Source of the DNA: a filamentous cyanobacterium ESFC-1
GTDB lineage: Bacteria > Cyanobacteriota > Cyanobacteriia > Cyanobacteriales > Spirulinaceae
Length of the DNA: 64,000 nt
Direction of reading: 5' to 3'
NCBI GenBank assembly: GCA_000380225.1
Contig: KB904821.1
Span: 3,517,631 to 3,581,630, forward strand
Made by a program: the position numbers and the translations under genes. Positions 8,526-20,426 of the stretch are shown piece after piece. Numbering within the stretch: the stretch's first letter is position 1; every line of letters begins with the position of its first letter. Below the pieces are notes generated by a model, which saw only the letters and a program-made list of their open reading frames with translations, was not told the DNA's origin and searched no databases.

Positions 8526-9161
8526 ATGTTTGTTCCCCGCCGCTTTTGGTTTTTGGTGTGTCTCGCTTGCCTCGGTAGTGGGTGGAGTGGCAATGCTCGT
8601 CCCGCCGTCGCCCAAAATAATGATTGTCTGCCGCCGCAACCGGGGGAGTATATTTTATTGGTCTTGACTGAAACTCAAGCTTCTCAACGCTTGTTAGAGC
8701 GCAGTCTGCCCGAAGATACCCCCACAACCATCTGCCGCTATCTCGGTGATTCTGTGACCCGCGTGGGGGGCTTTAGGACGCTAGAGGTGGCGGACAACTG
8801 GGGGCGCTTTTCCCGCGAAATTGTGGGGTTGTATGCGGTGGTGGTAGAGGCTTCGGGGGCAAATTCCCCTCCACCCCTAAGCCAAAGCACAGCCTATAAT
8901 CCCCGGCCTTTGGGGGAAGGTTATGCGGTGTTGGTAGACTTTTTTAATCAGCCCGAAATTGCCGCCCAAGTGCAGCAAACTGTGGGGCAGAATGTGGGGT
9001 TAGCGTCGTATTTTTCGCGACCCTATTTATTAGCCCTTTACACTCCCGATGAGGCGATCGCCAATCGTACTCTAAGACAACTGAGCGATCGCGGTTTTGG
9101 GGCGGTGATGGTGGATAGCCGTCAGGTCATCTTGCTTTCTCCGAGGGTGAATTATCCGTAG
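8526..9161 (+). CDS. Exported protein with two SPOR-like segments
   Basis: A 211-aa protein with an N-terminal signal peptide (basic MFVPRRFW, hydrophobic core, likely cleavage near AVAQ-NN at residue ~30). The mature part seems to contain two similar alpha/beta segments (from GEYILLVLTETQ and from GYAVLVDFFNQPEIAAQVQQ), the second ending GFGAVMVDSRQVI. This pattern resembles SPOR-type folds, which bind denuded peptidoglycan, but identity is weak and I do not recognise the family. Its last 10 bp overlap the end of the convergent PAP2-family gene. Confidence 0.6.
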   Translation: MFVPRRFWFLVCLACLGSGWSGNARPAVAQNNDCLPPQPGEYILLVLTETQASQRLLERSLPEDTPTTICRYLGDSVTRVGGFRTLEVADNWGRFSREIVGLYAVVVEASGANSPPPLSQSTAYNPRPLGEGYAVLVDFFNQPEIAAQVQQTVGQNVGLASYFSRPYLLALYTPDEAIANRTLRQLSDRGFGAVMVDSRQVILLSPRVNYP

Positions 9162-9613
9162 AAGGTGTAACCCGCGAACATCGAAATCGTAATGCCTAAA
9201 ATCAACCCCACTAACACCTGAAAAGGGGTGTGACCGATTAATTCTTTGAGTCGTTCCTCGGTGACCGATATGTCTTCGCGGAACATTTCATCGATGATTT
9301 GGTTGAGAATTTTTGCTTGTTTTCCTGCCGCTTGACGAACGCCGGCCGCATCGTACATGACGATAATGGCAAATAAACAGGCGATCGCGAATTCCGAACT
9401 CGCCCAACCTCGGGTTTGGCCTACACCAGTAGCCAACGCCGAAACCAGCGCCGAATGAGCGCTCGGCATTCCTCCGGTACTGACGAGCGATCGCAAATTC
9501 ACTTTACCGTTTTTAACCACCTCGACAATCAGTTTAATGGCTTGAGCGGTGAGACAAGCAATAGTCGCAACCAGCAGCACCTGATTGTGAAAAATATCGC
9601 CAAAGTCCTGCAT
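9152..9613 (-). CDS. Divergent PAP2 family membrane protein
   Basis: The 153-aa protein belongs to the divergent PAP2 (YuiD-like, acid phosphatase/vanadium haloperoxidase-related) family. Visible hallmarks are STGGMPSAHSALVSALATGV, the phosphatase-type P-S-x-H motif, and VMYDAAGVRQAAGKQAK, plus HTPFQVLVGLILGI near the end. About four hydrophobic segments are expected. The substrate is unknown. It lies 71 bp downstream of crtE on the same strand, an arrangement I recall from other cyanobacteria. Confidence 0.87.
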   Translation of the reverse strand: MQDFGDIFHNQVLLVATIACLTAQAIKLIVEVVKNGKVNLRSLVSTGGMPSAHSALVSALATGVGQTRGWASSEFAIACLFAIIVMYDAAGVRQAAGKQAKILNQIIDEMFREDISVTEERLKELIGHTPFQVLVGLILGITISMFAGYTFYG

Positions 9614-9684
9614 GGTAGTCTGTGTTTGTTGTGAATTGAATCAAAAAATAGGGTGAAGCCCCCATCGACAAATTTCAGATGAGT

Positions 9685-10614
9685 TTAGTGGGTGCGCGCA
9701 CAAATATAACCCGCGATCGCGATTAACGGCTTGGCGCGATCCCCATAGGATTCTAATGCCGATATCGCCTTTTCAATCAAGCGATTCGCCTGTTGTTGGG
9801 AGGCTTCTAACCCCAAAAGACTGGGAAACGTTGATTTTTGCGCTTGCAAATCTTTTCCTGCCGTTTTCCCCAACTCCTCTGTACTGGCCGTAACATCTAA
9901 AATATCATCTACGATCTGAAAAGCGAGGCCAATATTCTGAGCATAAGAGGATAATTTTTGTAAATCTTCGGCTGACGCTCCTCCCAAAATCGCCCCCGAT
10001 ACGACACAAGCTTCGAGCAAGGCTCCGGTTTTATGAGAATGAATAAAATTCAGGGTTTCTAAAGAAATATCCGTTTTACCCTCAGACTCTAAATCAATCG
10101 TCTGACCGCCCACTAATCCGGCGGCTCCCACGGCTCTACCCAAACGAGCCACTACCTGCAAAACCCGCTCTGGGGGAACATCCTGGGTCTGAACTGCGAC
10201 ATATTCAAACGCATAAGCCAACAAGCCATCACCGGCCAAAATGGCAATATCTTCCCCATAAACCTTGTGATTGGTCAACTTGCCCCGACGATAATCATCA
10301 TTGTCCATAGAAGGCAGATCGTCGTGAATCAAGGACATGGTGTGGATCATCTCCAAGGCACAAGCCGTTGGCATTGCGGTTTCTAGAGTTCCCCCCAACA
10401 ACTCACAAGCAGCCAAACACAAAATCGGTCGCAACCGCTTACCCCCAGCTAATAACGAATAGCGCATGGCTTCGTAAATTTTTTCGGGGGCAACAATTGG
10501 TAACGAACGATCTAAAGCGTCTTCAACCCGTTTTTGGCGCTGTTGTAAGTACGCGGTTAAGTCAAATTGCGAAGGTGTAAGATTAGTTGCAATGCTACGG
10601 TCTACTGATACCAT
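9685..10614 (-). CDS. crtE: Geranylgeranyl diphosphate synthase
   Basis: A 309-aa trans-prenyltransferase that elongates prenyl diphosphates to C20 GGPP for carotenoids, phytol and quinone tails. The first Asp-rich motif is in [18 protein letters not shown] and the second in [28 protein letters not shown] and GQTIDL are also present. The length fits short-chain GGPP/FPP synthases; in a cyanobacterium CrtE is the usual assignment. The gene heads a minus-strand pair with the PAP2-family gene. Confidence 0.93.
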   Translation of the reverse strand: MVSVDRSIATNLTPSQFDLTAYLQQRQKRVEDALDRSLPIVAPEKIYEAMRYSLLAGGKRLRPILCLAACELLGGTLETAMPTACALEMIHTMSLIHDDLPSMDNDDYRRGKLTNHKVYGEDIAILAGDGLLAYAFEYVAVQTQDVPPERVLQVVARLGRAVGAAGLVGGQTIDLESEGKTDISLETLNFIHSHKTGALLEACVVSGAILGGASAEDLQKLSSYAQNIGLAFQIVDDILDVTASTEELGKTAGKDLQAQKSTFPSLLGLEASQQQANRLIEKAISALESYGDRAKPLIAIAGYICARTH

Positions 10615-10785
10615 GCCTTGATTGAGTGTGAACCAAAATGTTGCTCTCCTAATTTTACAAGGTTGTTGTTCGTTATTGGTTATTTGTTATTAGTTATTGA
10701 TGGTTTGTTGCCCAGCAACGCCAAAAGTAACACCCGAATTGGTCATGATTCTCAAGGTTCTCGCCCTTTTGTTGATTTCAATCTC

Positions 10786-11655
10786 TTAGGGCTGATGCTT
10801 GCGGCGATAACTTTCAACTGTATTGTTTAACAACATAGCCACCGTCATCGGGCCGACTCCCCCAGGTACAGGGGTAATATAACTTGCGACCGACGCAACC
10901 CCATCAAAATCCACATCCCCCACTAAACGAGAACGACCCGCTTCGTCAGTAACGCGATTAATCCCCACATCAATCACCACCGCACCGGGTTTGACCATTT
11001 CGGCAGTAATCATTTGCGGTCGGCCTACCGCAGCGATCAGAATATCGGCATGGCGGGCGATCGCGGCCAAATCCCCAGACCGAGAATGAGCAATAGTAAC
11101 CGTTGCATTGGCTTCGAGCAACATCAACGCCAACGGTTTCCCTACCAAAATACTACGACCAATCACCACCGCCTTTTTACCCGTCAGGTCAAGATTGGCG
11201 CTTTGCAGCAAGCGCATCACCCCGGCGGGGGTACAACTGCGTAAACCCCTTTCCCCCCGCAATAAACGCCCTAAATTCACCGGATGCAAGCCATCTGCAT
11301 CTTTGTCCGGGTGGATTTGGTTGAGCAGCGCCACAGCATCCAAAGAATCCGGGAGGGGCAGTTGGACGAGAATGCCGTCAATCTCTGAATTTTGGTTGCA
11401 TTCTTGAATCAGACCCGCCAAGTCCGCTTGGGGGGTATCTGCCGGAAGGTGTTTGCCAAAACTCGCGATGCCCACTCTCGCACAAGCTCGCTCTTTATTC
11501 CGCACATAAGCCGCACTCGCGGGATGATTGCCGACCATAATCACCGCTAAACCGGGAGGACGACCGATTTGACTTTGCAACGTGGTAATTTGCTGTTTGA
11601 GGTCTTCTTGGATAGTTTGAGCCAGAGCTTTACCGTTAAGAATTTGGGCAGACAT
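10786..11655 (-). CDS. folD: Methylenetetrahydrofolate dehydrogenase/cyclohydrolase
   Basis: FolD interconverts 5,10-methylene-THF, methenyl-THF and 10-formyl-THF, supplying one-carbon units for purines and formyl-methionine. The 289-aa length is standard. The N-terminal domain contains [17 protein letters not shown], with the catalytic Lys, and [11 protein letters not shown]; the Rossmann domain has [18 protein letters not shown], and VIDVGINRV and [16 protein letters not shown] close the protein. It starts at ATG 11655. A 10-bp inverted repeat separates it from the ferredoxin gene upstream. Confidence 0.96.
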   Translation of the reverse strand: MSAQILNGKALAQTIQEDLKQQITTLQSQIGRPPGLAVIMVGNHPASAAYVRNKERACARVGIASFGKHLPADTPQADLAGLIQECNQNSEIDGILVQLPLPDSLDAVALLNQIHPDKDADGLHPVNLGRLLRGERGLRSCTPAGVMRLLQSANLDLTGKKAVVIGRSILVGKPLALMLLEANATVTIAHSRSGDLAAIARHADILIAAVGRPQMITAEMVKPGAVVIDVGINRVTDEAGRSRLVGDVDFDGVASVASYITPVPGGVGPMTVAMLLNNTVESYRRKHQP

Positions 11656-11701
11656 TCGTAATGATGGTTGGTTAATTAGGTTGAAGGAGTTTCAACAATC
11701 A

Positions 11702-11733
11702 GCCAGGAAATTAATTGTTTCGCATTTCCTGGC
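11702..11733 (-). terminator. Inverted repeat between the ferredoxin gene and folD
   Basis: GCCAGGAAAT (11702-11711) pairs perfectly with ATTTCCTGGC (11724-11733). It lies after the ferredoxin stop codon and before folD on the minus strand. No T-tract follows, so it may be a 3'-end stabiliser or a weak terminator. Confidence 0.5.
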
Positions 11734-11756
11734 ATTGATGACTAAAATCAGAAAAT

Positions 11757-12077
11757 TCAAGAAGGTTGGCCAAACTGGCGTTGATAAATTTCTTCTTCTT
11801 TGTCTGATTCTAATTTGATGTCAGAACGAGGATAAGCAACGCACAGCAAGGCGTAACCCTCGGCTTGCAACTCTGGGGAAACCCCCATAGCGTCGTCTTG
11901 TTCGACTTCTCCCTCGGAGAGTTTTGCCGCACAAGTGGTACATACTCCGGCGGTGCAAGAACTCGGTAACTCGATTCCGGCTTCTTGGGCAACTTCTAAG
12001 ATTTTACGATCTTCGGGAACGTCGATGGTATAGGTGTTGCCGTTATGATTAATTTCAACTTTGTAAGTGTTTGCCAT
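11757..12077 (-). CDS. [2Fe-2S] plant-type ferredoxin
   Basis: The 106-aa protein has the plant-type ferredoxin cluster motif: SSCTAGVCTTCAAKL gives C-x4-C-x2-C, with the fourth ligand in YALLCVAYP. It is slightly longer than the ~97-aa photosynthetic PetF, with a C-terminal extension (EEEIYQRQFGQPS) and a divergent second half (QDDAMGVSPELQAEGY). It is therefore probably one of the minor ferredoxin paralogues rather than the main photosystem I acceptor. The electron partner is not evident from its neighbours. Confidence 0.9.
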   Translation of the reverse strand: MANTYKVEINHNGNTYTIDVPEDRKILEVAQEAGIELPSSCTAGVCTTCAAKLSEGEVEQDDAMGVSPELQAEGYALLCVAYPRSDIKLESDKEEEIYQRQFGQPS

Positions 12078-12215
12078 TTACTTTCGTCTAACCCAGAAAA
12101 TTTGTTTCTCCCTAAAGTTTTATGATAACTGTTTTAGGGTCAATTTATGGGGCTGTTGATTCTTTTTTTAGACGAATTGATAACTGTTTTTTGGTAAAAC
12201 TTGATTGTGGCTTTA

Positions 12216-12692
12216 TTATTCATTCCGGCGACTACTAAAGCGAATAATTAAGTAACTTAAAGAAAGCGCTAAGACAGCAGAGGATAAGGCAATTAAATCA
12301 ACGGCATTTTTCTTTTCGATATCAAAAATAATAATTTTACGAGCGACGGCAATTAAAGAAGTAATAACAACTAATTCATATTGAACGGTGTGGCGTTTGA
12401 GATAAACGGTGATATTAGCGAGAATTTCTAAAGCGATTAAAACGTTTAAAAATAAACCAAAGGCTTCAAATAAAAGGTCTTTTGATAAATCGGAAGCCTG
12501 TGATAAAGATTTAATCAGCAGTGAGCCAAAGAGAAAAATACACAGGTCATACACCGAAACCAAGGTCACAATAATCATTAAGACCGAGAGAAATTTTGCA
12601 ATCAAAACTTCAATATTTTCGACGGCATGAAGGAAGTTTTGATCGCTTCCGGCTTCAGCTAGTTTCTGCCAAAATCGACGCAAACGGGGCAT
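12216..12692 (-). CDS. PsiE-like (phosphate-starvation-inducible) membrane protein
   Basis: A 158-aa protein with about four hydrophobic helices, for example FLSVLMIIVTLVSVYDLCIF and AVLALSLSYLIIRF. A central stretch reading RHTVQYELVVITSLIAVARK, with conserved charged residues between helices, resembles the PsiE family (PF06146). The family is named for an E. coli gene under phosphate control; its molecular role is unknown. It lies 88 bp downstream of the ATP synthase gamma gene on the same strand, with a hairpin in between. Confidence 0.75.
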   Translation of the reverse strand: MPRLRRFWQKLAEAGSDQNFLHAVENIEVLIAKFLSVLMIIVTLVSVYDLCIFLFGSLLIKSLSQASDLSKDLLFEAFGLFLNVLIALEILANITVYLKRHTVQYELVVITSLIAVARKIIIFDIEKKNAVDLIALSSAVLALSLSYLIIRFSSRRNE

Positions 12693-12721
12693 TTTTTAAC
12701 CTAAATTCAGAATCAACAAGC

Positions 12722-12748
12722 AAGCGCCTGAATTTGACTCAGGCGCTT
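12722..12748 (-). terminator. Hairpin at the end of the ATP synthase operon
   Basis: AAGCGCCTGA (12722-12731) and TCAGGCGCTT (12739-12748) form a perfect 10-bp stem with a 7-nt loop, 31 bp past the gamma-subunit stop codon. No U-run follows on the minus strand, so termination may be partial and let the PsiE-like gene be read through. Confidence 0.6.
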
Positions 12749-12779
12749 ACCAAGGGGGCGATCGCGTTTAGTTTCCCGG

Positions 12780-13724
12780 TTACAACGCCTCTGCACCCGC
12801 TACTACTTCGAGAATTTGTTGGGTAATCGAAGCTTGACGCGCTTTGTTATAGGACAAGGTAAGCGTCCCAACCAGTTCATTAGCGTTGTCGCTGGCGTTG
12901 CTCATCGCCGTCATCCGAGCCGCGAGTTCGCTGGCTGCGGCTTCTTGGAGCGATCGCAACAATTGGTTGTTGAGATACAACGGCAATAACGCTTCTAAAA
13001 TCTGCGCGGGGTCTTGTTCAAAGATCATATCTTTGGGGAAACGCCGCGTCTCGTTACTCACTTTCTCGCGAGTCACTTCAAATTCACCGCCATTGGTCGT
13101 CAGGCGGAAAATTTCGTCATCAGTGACTTCCAAACCTTGAGGAGACAAAGGTAACAAAGTTTGAATCACCGGACGAGAACTGACCAAAGACACGAACTTG
13201 GTATAAATCAACTCCACCCGGTCAATAGCGCCCGACAAGAAAGACGAAAGCAAGACTTCAGCAATATCAGAGGCTTCTTCGGCTTTGGGGATTTGTTCGA
13301 GTTCAGTGAACTTTTCGAGAATAGGCATATCGCGACGCTCGTAATATTGCACCGCTTTACGACCGATGAGAATTAATTGATAATCAATCCCTTCGGCTTG
13401 TAACTCTTTGATGCGAGCGTCGGCGCGTTTGATGATGTTGTTGTTGTAACCGCCGCATAAGCCGCGATCGCCTGACACCACCAATAAACCCACCGTATCC
13501 ACTTCCCTCTCCTTGAGCAAGGGTAAATCCACATCTTCAAATTGCAGACGGTTCTGCAAGCCGTACAGGACTTCTGCGAGGCGGTCAGCAAACGGACGAG
13601 TCGCCGTGACTTGCTCTTGAGCGCGACGCACTTTCGCCGCCGCCACAAGACGCATCGCTTCTGTAATTTTACGGGTATTTTTAACCGAATCAATGCGATC
13701 GCGAATGGCTTTTAAATTAGGCAT
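12780..13724 (-). CDS. atpG: ATP synthase F1 subunit gamma (cyanobacterial atpC)
   Basis: The gamma subunit is the F1 rotor shaft. At 314 aa it is longer than E. coli gamma because of the ~35-residue insertion characteristic of cyanobacteria and chloroplasts (around [20 protein letters not shown] and following). The Cys pair found in chloroplasts is absent, as in other cyanobacteria. The N-terminal [20 protein letters not shown] and C-terminal [20 protein letters not shown] coiled-coil halves are standard. It is the last gene of the atp operon. The symbol atpG follows the E. coli convention; cyanobacterial papers use atpC. Confidence 0.97.
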   Translation of the reverse strand: MPNLKAIRDRIDSVKNTRKITEAMRLVAAAKVRRAQEQVTATRPFADRLAEVLYGLQNRLQFEDVDLPLLKEREVDTVGLLVVSGDRGLCGGYNNNIIKRADARIKELQAEGIDYQLILIGRKAVQYYERRDMPILEKFTELEQIPKAEEASDIAEVLLSSFLSGAIDRVELIYTKFVSLVSSRPVIQTLLPLSPQGLEVTDDEIFRLTTNGGEFEVTREKVSNETRRFPKDMIFEQDPAQILEALLPLYLNNQLLRSLQEAAASELAARMTAMSNASDNANELVGTLTLSYNKARQASITQQILEVVAGAEAL

Positions 13725-13760
13725 AATTATTCGTTACCAAATCTAGAAAAATCAAGCATA

Positions 13761-13809
13761 AAGCCACCAAGCAAAACCCCCATCACTGTACGGTCGGACT
13801 TGGTGGCTT
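13761..13809 (-). other. Intra-operon hairpin between atpA and the gamma gene
   Basis: AAGCCACCAAG (13761-13771) pairs perfectly over 11 bp with CTTGGTGGCTT (13799-13809) in the 100-bp spacer. There is no T-tract. It could mark RNA processing or set relative gene expression inside the operon. Confidence 0.6.
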
Positions 13810-13824
13810 CACAACTACAGTTCG

Positions 13825-15375
<1,551 letters not shown>

Positions 15376-15396
15376 TTAATTGCAAAAAAGGGCGAT

Positions 15397-15954
15397 TTAA
15401 GCGGTTTGACCTAAGCGCATCCCAATACGGCGCAGTTGTCCGCGCAAGCTGGCATCTACCACTTGAGAACCAACTTTGATGATGACACCGCCGAGTAATT
15501 CGGGTTCGACTTGGGTTTTGAGTTCCACTTCTTGGGCGTTGGTCATGCCTTTGACGCGATCGCGAATGGCTTGTTTCTGCTCGTCGCTGAGTTCTTGGGC
15601 CGCGCGGACTTCAGCGAGAACGGTATTATTTAATTCTCGCAGACGTTCTAAATATTGTTGCGCGATCGCGCTCAAAAAGATAATCCGCCGCTTATCGACC
15701 AATAACATCACGAAGTTGGTCAACTCAACCGGGGCATCATCCCCTAAAATGCGTCGCATCACTGCTTTTTTCGCATCCGCTTCTACCACGGGGTTGAGAA
15801 TGAAATCTTCGAGTTCCGGGGATTCATCGATCAAGGCTTCTAAAGAGCGAAACACCTCCCCAAAAACATTGGTTAAGTCCTTGCTTTGAGCAACAGACAT
15901 CAACGCTTGGGCATAGGGTTCAGCAATAGCACTGCTGACTAAACTACCTTTCAT
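15397..15954 (-). CDS. atpH: ATP synthase F1 subunit delta
   Basis: The 185-aa delta subunit connects the peripheral stalk to the top of F1. Typical features are [14 protein letters not shown] near the start, the [19 protein letters not shown] helix and the C-terminal [20 protein letters not shown] signature. Its ATG overlaps the stop codon of the b gene by one base (TAATG), implying translational coupling. In cyanobacterial nomenclature this gene is atpD. Confidence 0.96.
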   Translation of the reverse strand: MKGSLVSSAIAEPYAQALMSVAQSKDLTNVFGEVFRSLEALIDESPELEDFILNPVVEADAKKAVMRRILGDDAPVELTNFVMLLVDKRRIIFLSAIAQQYLERLRELNNTVLAEVRAAQELSDEQKQAIRDRVKGMTNAQEVELKTQVEPELLGGVIIKVGSQVVDASLRGQLRRIGMRLGQTA

Positions 15955-16472
15955 TAACTACCTCCGAGTTGAGCAATGCAGCGATCGATGAATTGGCTTT
16001 GGGCCGAATCATCTAAGGTTTCTTGCAGTTGCGCTTCGACTCGTTCTAGGGCTAACGCTGCAACTCGCCCTTTGAGTTCGGCGATCGCCTTGTCTTGCTC
16101 CCCTTGTAAGTCTTGTGCCGCACTCGCTTTGATGCGCTCGACTTCTGCTTGACCTTGGGCGAGGATTTTCTCTTTCACCGTTGCCGCATTTTGTTCGGCT
16201 TGTTCGCGAATTTTGGTCGCTTCGGCTTTTGCTTGGCTGAGTTTGCCTTGCTCTACTTCTAAAGCTTTTTTGGCTGTAGCAGCGCGGTTTTCAGCATCTT
16301 TAATTTCTGCTTCAATCGCAGCGCGTCGCTCGCTCAGAATTTTGCCTAAAAATTTACTTCCATAAACCACTAACACCACAACCAGAATTGTTATGTTAAT
16401 CAGGTTAATTTCTAAAATGTCTAAGTTTAGACCCCACCCACTTTCGGCGGCAAGGTATAAAATATTACCCAT
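15954..16472 (-). CDS. atpF: ATP synthase Fo subunit b
   Basis: A 172-aa peripheral stalk protein: a membrane helix ([19 protein letters not shown]) near residues 24-42 is followed by a long, highly charged, Ala/Glu-rich helix. Cyanobacterial b carries a short N-terminal extension that is trimmed in related plastid homologues, and here the TM is likewise preceded by ~22 residues. It pairs with b' encoded just upstream. Coupled to the delta gene by a one-base overlap. Confidence 0.94.
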   Translation of the reverse strand: MGNILYLAAESGWGLNLDILEINLINITILVVVLVVYGSKFLGKILSERRAAIEAEIKDAENRAATAKKALEVEQGKLSQAKAEATKIREQAEQNAATVKEKILAQGQAEVERIKASAAQDLQGEQDKAIAELKGRVAALALERVEAQLQETLDDSAQSQFIDRCIAQLGGS

Positions 16473-16601
16473 GATCTTTGATTTTCTCTTAGCGCTTCGC
16501 TCTCAATTGATCTTGCTTTCATAACCTGTTCACACCCCTTGCTTCGCTGCTCTCATCTCCCAGTTTTAGGGAAATGACAGAACCGAAGCCAGTGCTTATG
16601 A

Positions 16602-17087
16602 CTATTTCACTAATTCTGGCCCTAAAAGTTTCTCCAGAATTTGGCGACTGAGGGTGTTGACTTGACCTTCTAAGTTGCTGAACGCTTCAGCTTTTTGGGT
16701 CGCAATTTCTTGGGCCGCTTTTTCGCGCTCGGCTTGCACTTCTTGTTGTGCTTGTTGGGTTTGCTCGCTAATCATTTTTTGAGCTTCCGCTTGGGCCGTG
16801 GCCACAATATCTTGAGCCTCGCGACGAACATCGACTAATTCTTGTTCGTATTGACGAGCAACGGCTTCGGTTTTTTCCCGACGCTCTCGGGCTGAGAGCA
16901 ATTGGGAACGAACAAACTCCGTGCGATCGTCAATGGCTTTGCCTAAAGGCTTGTAAAAAATAGCATTCAGAACAATTACCAAAATCAGGAATTGCACGCC
17001 CATCAAAGGTAAGGTGGCATCAAGGTCAAATAAGCCACCTCCCTCCTCAACGGCTTCTGTTGCTAACAGAATTATCCAGTGTGTCAT
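16602..17087 (-). CDS. atpF2: ATP synthase Fo subunit b' (cyanobacterial atpG)
   Basis: The second b-type subunit (161 aa), characteristic of photosynthetic bacteria and chloroplasts. One membrane helix ([20 protein letters not shown]) is followed by [18 protein letters not shown] and a long Glu/Gln/Ala-rich coiled coil. The presence of both b and b' implies a heterodimeric stator. It is divergent from b in sequence, as usual. It lies between the c gene, across a 14-bp perfect hairpin, and the b gene, across a 129-bp spacer. Confidence 0.94.
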   Translation of the reverse strand: MTHWIILLATEAVEEGGGLFDLDATLPLMGVQFLILVIVLNAIFYKPLGKAIDDRTEFVRSQLLSARERREKTEAVARQYEQELVDVRREAQDIVATAQAEAQKMISEQTQQAQQEVQAEREKAAQEIATQKAEAFSNLEGQVNTLSRQILEKLLGPELVK

Positions 17088-17126
17088 TAGATTTGAAAAG
17101 AAAGCTGTTTAAAGGTTTTCGCGAGT

Positions 17127-17170
17127 TTTGGTAGAAACGCCCAAGATTTAACGAAAGCGTTTCTACCAAA
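17127..17170 (-). other. Strong hairpin between the c and b' genes
   Basis: TTTGGTAGAAACGC (17127-17140) and GCGTTTCTACCAAA (17157-17170) form a perfect 14-bp stem with a 16-nt loop, directly after the c-subunit stop codon. Such a structure would protect the 3' end of an atpB-atpE mRNA and help make c (many copies per enzyme) in excess over b'. This consequence is inferred. Confidence 0.7.
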
Positions 17171-17196
17171 GCTAATGGGTGATGCGATTAGCTTGT

Positions 17197-17463
<267 letters not shown>

Positions 17464-17568
17464 TTAACTAAAAAACAAAAACGATAGTGAAATTAAGCTT
17501 TCCCGAAGGCGGGAAGACAAACTGAAGCCTAAAAGCTCCAATTCTTTTGAAGATGATTGATTCCCGAA

Positions 17569-18318
17569 CTATTCTTCGTGGCCGTGTTCTTCGAGGGCTT
17601 CACCGATATAAGAAGCGGCTAAGGTCGCGAAAATCAGGGCTTGAATGGCACTCAGAAATAGACCCAAAACCATTAAGGGCAGAGGGACGAACAAGGGAAC
17701 TAACAACACCAATACCGCTACAACTAATTCGTCAGCTAGGATGTTACCGAAGAGACGGAAGCTGAGGGAAAGGGGCTTCGTAAAGTCTTCAATGATTTTG
17801 AACGGAACCATGATTGGCGTAGGTTCGGCATAACCAGCGAAGTAACCTAAGCCTTTTTTGCGAAGCCCAGCAAAAAAGTAGGCGATAGAGGTCAACAGGG
17901 CTAATGCCACTGTTGTATTGATGTCGTTGGTTGGAGCCGCTAGTTCGCTGTCGGGAATTTCGATCAATCCCCAAGGCACTAACGCCCCAGACCAATTTGA
18001 CACAAAAATGAACAAAAATAAAGTCCCAACAAAAGGAACCCACTGACGATATTCTTTTTCACCAATTTGGTCTTTGGCTACACCCCGCAGAAAATCCAAA
18101 ACATATTCCATGAAGTTTTGCATTCCACTGGGAACTTGTTGAATATTCCGCGTTGCTAAGAGGGAGGCAACAATGAGAATAGCAATCACAAGCCAAGAGG
18201 CCATAAAGACCTGGCCGTGCAGTTTGTAATTGCCAATTTCCCAGTAAAAGTGTTTACCAACTTCTAACTCTGCTAGGGGAAAAGAACTTAAACCAAATAA
18301 ACTATCGAGAACTTCCAT
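17569..18318 (-). CDS. atpB: ATP synthase Fo subunit a (cyanobacterial atpI)
   Basis: The 249-aa subunit a forms the proton half-channels against the c-ring. The essential Arg is in [20 protein letters not shown], and the C-terminal helix reads [20 protein letters not shown]. Five to six membrane helices are expected. The His/Glu-rich end ([10 protein letters not shown]) is also typical. It lies between the small atp1 gene and the c gene. Confidence 0.97.
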   Translation of the reverse strand: MEVLDSLFGLSSFPLAELEVGKHFYWEIGNYKLHGQVFMASWLVIAILIVASLLATRNIQQVPSGMQNFMEYVLDFLRGVAKDQIGEKEYRQWVPFVGTLFLFIFVSNWSGALVPWGLIEIPDSELAAPTNDINTTVALALLTSIAYFFAGLRKKGLGYFAGYAEPTPIMVPFKIIEDFTKPLSLSFRLFGNILADELVVAVLVLLVPLFVPLPLMVLGLFLSAIQALIFATLAASYIGEALEEHGHEE

Positions 18319-18398
18319 GTTTGTGATATTTCCCCAAATATCCTAAAAACTTCCAATTAAGGATTTTATTTTTTTTGAATGGATCGAGCTTTTTGCGA

Positions 18399-18860
18399 TC
18401 ATTTTTGGGTGGGTAACAAGGTTGTTTGCACCACATAAATGATAATGGCCGCTTTATAGGTTAAAAAACCCAGAAAAACAGGCAAAATGTGTAATTGATG
18501 CCATTGGGTGGCCACAATGATTAGCCCGATTAAAAGCCCTAAGCGCGTTGAACCCGGTCGGCTGGTTTGCACTCCTAACCGCTCGACTTCTTTAGCCAGC
18601 ATTCTCAAATACACTAAGCTGAAACAAGCTCCCAAAAGATAGTTCAGTGCTGTGTTGAGCGAATAGGTTAGCCAAACCGAGATAAAGATAATCCCGGCTA
18701 GGGCTAATGTCCCCAGCAATAAGCTTTGCTTGAGTTGATAATATTCACCCATCGAGCTTTCTGAGCCGTTGGGTTGAGCTTCGGTGGCTTCGGATGCTTG
18801 CTTTTCGGCTTCGAGAGAAGAGTTAGGTGGATTCACAGTTTTTCGCTTACGAGGGCCCAT
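18399..18860 (-). CDS. atp1: ATP synthase subunit I (Atp1)
   Basis: A 153-aa membrane protein that opens the operon, as in most cyanobacteria. The first ~40 residues are polar ([20 protein letters not shown]), followed by about four hydrophobic helices ([37 protein letters not shown] and others). Atp1/AtpI-family proteins help assemble the c-ring or take part in Mg2+ uptake in other bacteria; the cyanobacterial member is not essential. It is poorly conserved, so the assignment rests on position as well as topology. Confidence 0.85.
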   Translation of the reverse strand: MGPRKRKTVNPPNSSLEAEKQASEATEAQPNGSESSMGEYYQLKQSLLLGTLALAGIIFISVWLTYSLNTALNYLLGACFSLVYLRMLAKEVERLGVQTSRPGSTRLGLLIGLIIVATQWHQLHILPVFLGFLTYKAAIIIYVVQTTLLPTQK

Positions 18861-19069
18861 CCAAACAGTCGGCTTAAAAACGTTTAAGCCAGAAGCAATA
18901 ATATCATGGCATCAGCACAATTCTTAAAAAGTTCTGAATAAAGTTAAGTTCATTACAGATGCCAATAAATTCAACAACTCTAGACTTCGGACGGGGGCGG
19001 GTCGGCACAGAAGGGAACAATACGATTTAAGAGATGACTTTTGGGGCAATAACAAGTGAAAAGAAGGGT

Positions 19070-20278
19070 TTATGGGGATGCAAGTAGAATAATTTGTCGT
19101 TTTTGGAGCGATCGCACCCCATCGAGCGTCAAAGCCACTGGCTCTAGTAGCTCGCCCACCGTAGTCGGTTGTGTTTGATTTGTAGCACAAAGTTCGAGAA
19201 ATTCAAACTCGGCTTCAGATAAATTCACAATCTGATAGTTGTAGTCAAACAACGTGCGACCGGGCCAACCATCGACACAAGGGCTAATTTCGGGAATTGC
19301 GTTTAATAATGCTTCATCGTCCGACCAATCTGTGATTTCTAAGGGCGGACGAGCCAGGAAAAACTCGTAATGAGTCAAACTGGGGTCGAGGAGTTCAATT
19401 GTCCGGAAACGATCGCGATCGCTCAGAGATTGCGCCCTGGCCATCAACTCCGGATTATCCCCCAGCAAACGCTCTAATTGCCAAAACTGCGGGTTAGAAA
19501 AGCCCACAAACTGCAACCCCGCAGCGTCGATCAACTCAAACAAAGTCTTGATATTGTAATCAATCTCCTGGGGATGGACATACATATCCGCGAATGCCTC
19601 GTCCCGGTGATTTTCCATCGACCAGCGCCTTTTTTCTTGCTGTACCAAGCGATTATCTTCCGGGAGGGTGTCAAACAAAGCGCGACCGACTTTCACCCCA
19701 TCGGGATAATTCCCTCGCTCAGAACCTTGAAGCAGCGCGATCGCCTCTTGCATCAAGCGAATTTCCCAGCGGCCTAATTCCGCATACACAAAAATATGCA
19801 GCAGTCCCCCAGGAGCCAGTTTAGACGCAATAGCTTTTATCCCCGCGATCGGGTCGGGTAAATGGTGCAACACCCCCACACAGTTGATCAAATCAAACTC
19901 CCCCGGCAACTCAGAAGCTTGTTGCAACGGCATCGCCTCAAAGGTCACAGGCGGTTCGTGATTCGCCCAACTCCCCGAACGCTCGCAACGCTCTTTGGCC
20001 ACCGCCAGCGCCTTCTCGCTCAAGTCAATGGCGACAACTTCGGCTTCGGGGTTGAGGTGAATCAAATAATCCGTTCCCGAACCCGTCCCACACCCCGCAT
20101 CCAGAATGCGAATTAGGGAGGTTTCGGGCTTACGTCCCGTACAAAAAGCATAAGCCGCTTGCCAGTGCCAGCGCCAGTTATAGCCCGGTGGCAGTTGGTC
20201 GCTGAGGGGGTCAGGCGGAAAGGGGAAAGTATTGTAAAGTTTAGCAACAGCCGCACTAATCGCTTGAGAATCGGACAT
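19070..20278 (-). CDS. Class I SAM-dependent methyltransferase, two-domain
   Basis: A 402-aa protein. The Rossmann-like methyltransferase domain has motif I in RILDAGCGTGSGTDYLI (near residue 55), motif II VVAIDLSEKALAVA, and a motif IV region FDLINCVGVLHHLPDP. A C-terminal region (residues ~310-400) contains a predicted helical, winged-helix-like segment. Cyanobacteria widely encode relatives of this protein annotated only as class I methyltransferases; the substrate is unknown. It is followed 3' by a 209-bp spacer leading to atp1, with no obvious operon partner. Confidence 0.85.
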   Translation of the reverse strand: MSDSQAISAAVAKLYNTFPFPPDPLSDQLPPGYNWRWHWQAAYAFCTGRKPETSLIRILDAGCGTGSGTDYLIHLNPEAEVVAIDLSEKALAVAKERCERSGSWANHEPPVTFEAMPLQQASELPGEFDLINCVGVLHHLPDPIAGIKAIASKLAPGGLLHIFVYAELGRWEIRLMQEAIALLQGSERGNYPDGVKVGRALFDTLPEDNRLVQQEKRRWSMENHRDEAFADMYVHPQEIDYNIKTLFELIDAAGLQFVGFSNPQFWQLERLLGDNPELMARAQSLSDRDRFRTIELLDPSLTHYEFFLARPPLEITDWSDDEALLNAIPEISPCVDGWPGRTLFDYNYQIVNLSEAEFEFLELCATNQTQPTTVGELLEPVALTLDGVRSLQKRQIILLASP

Positions 20279-20329
20279 GGCCAGGATCGAAACAGCAATT
20301 TTAGAGTTTAGCCGATTTTAAACTAGGTT

Positions 20330-20415
20330 GGTCATTAGTCCTTTGTCCTTTGTCCTTTGTCCTTTGTCCTTTGTCCTTTGTTATTTGGTTATTGGTTATT
20401 GGTTGTTGGTTGTCG
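20330..20415. repeat. CCTTTGT heptamer tandem array
   Basis: About six contiguous TCCTTTG units (the complement of CAAAGGA) are followed by TTATTGG/TTGTTGG units in the same 7-nt register. It is the opposite orientation of the GGACAAA arrays elsewhere. Confidence 0.88.
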
Positions 20416-20426
20416 CCAAAATCCCT